Source: Archivesica marissinica
Lineage: Eukaryota; Mollusca; Bivalvia; Venerida; Vesicomyidae
Assembly (NCBI GenBank): GCA_014843695.1
Contig: CM026404.1
Location: forward strand, 2,754,394-2,818,393
Direction: 5' to 3'
Length of the DNA: 64,000 nt
Translations under genes and position numbers: made by a program
The notes under the pieces: generated by a model
Told to the model about the DNA's origin: nothing
Database searches by the model: none
Seen by the model: the letters and a program-made list of their open reading frames with translations, nothing else
Part shown: piece by piece, positions 59,839 to 64,000 of the stretch
Layout of the letters: the number at the start of each line of letters is the position of its first letter
How positions within the stretch are numbered: the stretch's first letter is position 1

Positions 59839-59979
59839 AACCCGAAGTTACTGGTGCATGCGGACGTACCTGGTTGTGATATACAATCCCTGATTACACA
59901 GACGATGAATCAGCTACCCGAAAAACATCCACAACACAACCTTGCTGCATCATTAGTGGAACTTGTTCAAGTTTTATGA
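59839..59979 (+). CDS. RAB3GAP2: RAB3GAP2-like terminal exon h
   Basis: Acceptor TCTTTCCTTCAG leads into NPKLLVHADVPGCDIQSL, then TMNQLPEKHPQHNLAASLVE and LVQVL followed by TGA. The LPEKH block and a stop shortly after it match the end of vertebrate RAB3GAP2. Tandem repeats start within about ten bases after the stop, so the 3' UTR, if long, is made largely of 15-17-bp and 28-bp repeats. The first clear AATAAA I see downstream is at 62485. Confidence 0.9.
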   Translation, partial: NPKLLVHADVPGCDIQSLITQTMNQLPEKHPQHNLAASLVELVQVL

Positions 59980-59984
59980 TAAAT

Positions 59985-60325
59985 AATAGCACAAACTGGC
60001 TCTGCACAAACTGGCTCTGCACAAACTGGCTCTGCACAAAACTGATGCACAAACTGGCTCTGCACAAACTGGCTCTGCAGAAAACTGATGCACAAACTGG
60101 CTCTACACAAACTGGCTCTGCACAAAACTGATGCACAAACTGTCTCTGCACAAAACTGATGCATAAACTGGCTCTGCACAAACTGGCTCTGCACAAAACT
60201 GATGCACAAACTGGCTCTGCACAAACTGCCTCTGCACAAACTGGCTCTGCACAAAACTGATGCATAAACTGGCTCTGCACAAAACTGATGCACAAACTGG
60301 CTCTGCACAAAACTGATGCACAAGA
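59985..60325. repeat. 15-17-bp tandem repeat after the RAB3GAP2-like stop
   Basis: CTCTGCACAAACTGG and CTGCACAAAACTGATG units alternate, starting within ten bases of the TGA. It would be part of the 3' UTR. Confidence 0.9.
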
Positions 60326-60329
60326 TGAC

Positions 60330-61745
60330 TTCAGCTGACTGTGCTACACAAGATGACTGTGACCGACTGTGCTACACAAGATGACTGCGACCGGCCATGC
60401 TACACAAGATGACTGCGACCGGCTGTGCTACACAAGATGACTGCGACAGGCCATGCTACACAAGATGACTGCGACCGACTGTGCTACACAAGATGACTGT
60501 GACCGGCCGTGCTACACAAGATGACTGCGACCGGCCGTGCTACACAAGATGACTGCGACCGACCGTGCTACACAAGATGACTGCGACCGGCCGTGCTACA
60601 CAAGATGGCTGTTAACGGCTGTGCTGCACAAGATGACTGTAATCGGCTGTGTTACACAAGATGACTGACCGGCTGTGTTACACAAGATGACTGTTATCGG
60701 CTGTGCTGCACAAGATGACTGCGACCGGCCGTGCTACACAAGATGACTGCGACCGGCTGTGCTGCACAAAATGACTGACCGGCTGTGCTGCACAAGATGA
60801 CTATGACCGGCTGTGTTACACAAGATGACTGCGACCGGCCGTGCTACACAAGATGACTGCGACCGGCTGTGCTACACAAGATGACTGCGACCGGCCGTGC
60901 TACACAAGATGACTGTCGCTAGTTGTTGCTACACATATGACTGTGGCAAGCTGTGCTGCACAAGATAACTGTGACTGGCTGTGTTACACAAGATGACTGT
61001 GACGGCTGTGCTACACAAGATGACTGTGACTGGCTGTGTTACACAAGATGACTGTGACCGGCTGTGCTACACAAGATGACTGTGACTGGCTGTGCTTCAC
61101 AAGATGACTGTGACCAGCTGTGCTACACAAGATGACTGTGACTGGCTGTGCTACACAAGATGACTGTGACCGGCTGTGCTACACAAGATGACTGCGACAG
61201 GCCATGCTGCACAAGATGACTGTGACCGGCTGTGCTACACAAGATGACTGCGACAGGCCATGCTGCACAAGATGACTGTGACTGACTGTGTTACACAAGA
61301 TGACTGTGACCGGCTGTGCTACACAAGATGACTGTGACTGGCTGTGCTTCACAAGATGACTGTGACCGGCTGTGCTACACAAGATGACTGTGACTGGCTG
61401 TGTTACACAAGATGACTGTGACCGGCTGTGCTACACAAGATGACTGCGACAGGCCATGCTGCACAAGATGACTGTGACCGGCTGTGCTACACAAGATGAC
61501 TGCGACAGGCCATGCTACACAAGATGACTGTGACCGGCTGTGCTACACAAGATGACTGCGACAGGCCATGCTGCACAAGATGACTGTGACCGGCTGTGCT
61601 ACACAAGATGACTGTGACTGGCTGTGCTACACAAGATGACTGCGACAGGCCATGCTGCACAAGATGACTGCGACAGGCCATGCTGCACAAGATGACTGTG
61701 ACCGGCTGTGCTACACAAGATGACTGTGACCGGCTGTGCTACACC
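60330..61745. repeat. 28-bp minisatellite (~50 copies)
   Basis: The unit is CTACACAAGATGACTGTGAC plus CGGCTGTG. Left-hand copies carry CGACCGGCC, right-hand copies GTGACCGGC or CGACAGGCC, so variants are regionally clustered. Confidence 0.95.
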
Positions 61746-61794
61746 AGTTGTTTGTTGTGATACATGAGGTGTCGGCTGTGCTAAACAAACCACT

Positions 61795-61975
61795 GACAAC
61801 ACAGCTACATGAGGGCTACAAGATGTTGTACTATACTATAGTACCGTATGTGACTCACACAATAGGTCTACACAAACTGCTGGCAGCTACATGAGGGCTA
61901 CATGAGGTTGTACTATACTATAGTACCGTATGTGAACCACACAATAGGTCTACACAAACTTCTGGCAGCTACATT
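61795..61975. repeat. ~90-bp direct duplication
   Basis: Two copies of CAGCTACATGAGGGCTACA, TTGTACTATACTATAGTACC and CACACAATAGGTCTACACAA lie in tandem. Confidence 0.85.
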
Positions 61976-61994
61976 AGCCAAACAAAGGCAACTT

Positions 61995-62275
61995 GTGTGT
62001 GTATTTTACTTTTATTTATCGTCGCTACCGGTTGCCCATATTAGCGACGCCTCCTGAAGAGATTAGTCATTTTAGATTTTGGAGAATAGTGCAATGATAC
62101 AGACAGAGACCCATTCCAGAGTCTCCTCTGGTTCTTTTACGTGCAGTGTAAAGCACCGACATGAGACCTTGGTTTAAAGTCCCATCTGAAAGAGTGTTAA
62201 TTTTATTAGGATCAGTCGTGGGATCGAACCTGCGACCCGTGATTACCAGTCCAGCGTGCTACCACTGGACTATAG
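61995..62275 (-). mobile_element. SINE with tRNA-Thr-like head
   Basis: Nearly full length. CGTCGCTACCGGTTGCCC is at the left and the tRNA-like head (GGATCGAACCTGCGACCC, ATTACCAGTCCAGCG, reverse sense) at the right. Confidence 0.8.
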
Positions 62276-62519
62276 TGTTTGCTTGGTCGATTCCGAAATT
62301 TACTCTCAGCTAACCAAAAGAGTTTTGAGAATGGCGAAACGTTTTATATCCATCAGGCAAGAGCTTATGATAATATAAGTTTTATTGTCAAACCTTTAAT
62401 ACTCCACACACATATAATATTTCAGTTTAAGTTCATAATGAAGTTGTGTGGAATATAGGAATGTGTGAGGTGTATGAAGGTAGCAATAAAAGGATGTTTA
62501 AATACTGTGATATATCTGT
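62276..62519. other. Unique downstream sequence with an AATAAA
   Basis: AATAAA at 62485-62490 could be a polyadenylation signal for RAB3GAP2, but it is 2.5 kb beyond the stop. No transcript support. Confidence 0.25.
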
Positions 62520-63770
62520 ATGCCAGGTCAGTGCTGCAACATTCTGGTTGTGATATATATGTATGCCAGTCTGTCAGTGCTACAACATTCTGGTTGTGAT
62601 ATATATCTATGCCATTCTGTCAGTGCTACAACATTCTGGTTGTGATATATATGTATGCCAGTCTGTCAGTGATACAACATTCTGGTTGTGATATATCTGT
62701 ATGCCAGTCTGTCAGTGCTACAACATTCTGGTTGTGATATATCTGTATGCCATTCTGTCAGTGCTACAACATTCTGGTTGTGATATATCTGTATGCCATT
62801 CTGTCAGTGCTACAACATTCTGGTTGTGATATATCTGTATGCCAGACTGTCAGTGCCACAACATTCTGGTTGTGATATATCTGTATGCCAGTCGGTCAGT
62901 GCTACAACATTCTGGTTGTGATATATCTGTATGCCATTCTGTCAGTGCTACAACATTCTGGTTGTGATATATCTGTATGCCATTCTGTCAGTGCTACAAC
63001 AGTCTTGTTGTGATATATCTGTATGCCAGTCTGTCAGTGCCACAACATTCTGGTTGTGATATATCTGTATGCCAGTCGGTCAGTGCTACAACATTCTGGT
63101 TGTGATATATCTGTATGCCATTCTGTCAGTGCTACAACATTCTGGTTGTGATATATCTGTATGCCATTCTGTCAGTGCTACAACAGTCTTGTTGTGATAT
63201 ATCTGTATGCCAGTCTGTCAGTGCCACAACATTCTGGTTGTGATATATCTGTATGCCAGTCGGTCAGTGCTACAACATTCTGGTTGTGATATATCTGTAT
63301 GCCATTCTGTCAGTGCTACAACATTCTGGTTGTGATATATCTGTATGCCATTCTGTCAGTGCTACAACAGTCTTGTTGTGATATATCTGTATGCCATTCT
63401 GTCAGTGCTACAACATTCTGGTTGTGATATATCTGTATGCCATTCTGTCAGTGCTACAACAGTCTTGTTGTGATATATCTGTATGCCATTCTGTCAGTGC
63501 TACAACAGTCTTGTGATATATCTGTATGCCATTCTGTCAGTGCTACAACAGTCTTGTGATATATCTGTATGCCATTATGTCAGTGCTACAACAGTCTTGT
63601 GATATATCTGTATGCCAGTCTGTCAGTGCTACAACAGTCTTGTGATATATCTGTATGCCATTCTGTCAGTGCTACAACAGTCTTGTTGTGATATATCTGT
63701 ATGCCATTCTGTCAGTGCTACAACAGTCTTGTTGTGATATATCTGTATGCCATTCTGTCAGTGCTACTGA
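62520..63770. repeat. 46-bp minisatellite (~27 copies)
   Basis: The unit is GTTGTGATATATCTGTATGC plus CATTCTGTCAGTGCTACAAC and ATTCTG. A three-unit block (with CCAGTCGGTC and ACAGTCTTGTTG) repeats three times around 62880-63380. Shortened 43-base units (ACAGTCTTGTGATA) appear near 63500-63640. Confidence 0.95.
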
Positions 63771-64000
63771 CATAACTATGAACATTTCTATTAACCTGTC
63801 GATTATATTGGACGGGATGTGCAAACAATATATACTGAGTCAAAAAAGAAACGATACCTGGTGTTTATGTGTCTATAATTTCAACATTTATTAAGAAAAT
63901 TCTTTGAAAATTCATAAGATGATAGTCCAACATGTTTGAAAGAGGAGCACATAAAGCATAATGAGCCTCCGAAACTGTCTGCTGCGTGATGACGTAATTC
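63771..64000. other. Unique sequence at the window end
   Basis: No feature recognised. Confidence 0.4.

Larger units (their letters stand above)
10870..59979 (+). other. RAB3GAP2: RAB3GAP2-like gene, 3' part (eight coding exons)
   Basis: This span holds the C-terminal part of a homologue of the non-catalytic subunit of the Rab3 GTPase-activating complex. In animals that subunit pairs with RAB3GAP1 and acts on Rab3 and Rab18 in vesicle and ER membrane traffic. Exons are 10870-10940, 13622-13657, 39591-39729, 47362-47510, 50947-51036, 56260-56499, 57414-57572 and 59839-59979. All have AG/GT borders and the phases match at every junction. Together they give about 340 residues, against roughly 1390 for the human protein, so the N-terminal three quarters are missing to the left. 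The assignment rests on remembered similarity to the vertebrate C-terminus: KVGK.PKDRLCRK, VELA..QK, SLFDSKGK, HHVC.LY..G.D.LAEE, GQR.AHKL, STWLK and LPEKH. No start codon or promoter is in the window. Confidence 0.85.

Overview
This is a eukaryotic, intron-rich window that looks like a bivalve mollusc (a heterodont such as Dreissena or Mya fits best). The lineage is inferred from tRNA-derived SINEs with a conserved central domain, foldback elements reading GCAAACAGCATAGAG, low GC content and very heavy minisatellite content. By my hand tally about 45 kb of the roughly 63 kb of known sequence (about 70%) is tandem repeat in more than 30 separate arrays. Under 4% is coding. A run of exactly 1000 N (8516-9515) is an assembly gap.

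Two genes can be reconstructed from spliced exons, with matching phases at every junction but one. (1) On the + strand, eight exons between 10870 and 59979 encode about 340 C-terminal residues of a Rab3 GTPase-activating protein non-catalytic subunit (RAB3GAP2-like), up to its stop codon; the N-terminal part lies left of the gap or outside the window. (2) On the - strand, eight exons between 22982 and 14570 encode a nearly complete M14 (N/E subfamily) metallocarboxypeptidase with a signal peptide, zinc-site motifs, a transthyretin-like domain and a hydrophobic C-terminal tail like that of GPI-anchored carboxypeptidase M. One short exon before the last is unresolved. This gene lies wholly inside one 25.9-kb RAB3GAP2 intron, in antisense orientation.

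Layout: 1-5.6 kb, 60-bp array; 5.6-8.5 kb, mostly unique DNA with a 29-bp array; gap; 9.5-13.7 kb, RAB3GAP2 exons a and b with 25-, 38- and 37-bp arrays; 13.8-23 kb, SINEs and the nested carboxypeptidase with internal arrays; 23-39.6 kb, a long array desert (27-, 43-, 32-, 24-, 36- and 61/70-bp units) ending at RAB3GAP2 exon c; 39.7-59.98 kb, exons d to h separated by arrays; 60-64 kb, downstream arrays and a SINE.

The most interesting signal is that several minisatellites are built from splice junctions. A 63-bp in-frame array repeats the 3' splice site and start of carboxypeptidase exon 3 nine times. A 61/70-bp array repeats the 3' splice site and start of RAB3GAP2 exon c about 47 times. 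A 113-bp triplication repeats the donor end of carboxypeptidase exon 5. RAB3GAP2 exon g has a decayed upstream copy, and two donors (exons a and d) are themselves the start of repeats. Short microhomologies at the unit edges suggest how two of these arose. In each case the copy joined to the unique exon body gives the conserved protein, while more distant copies give inserts or premature stops.
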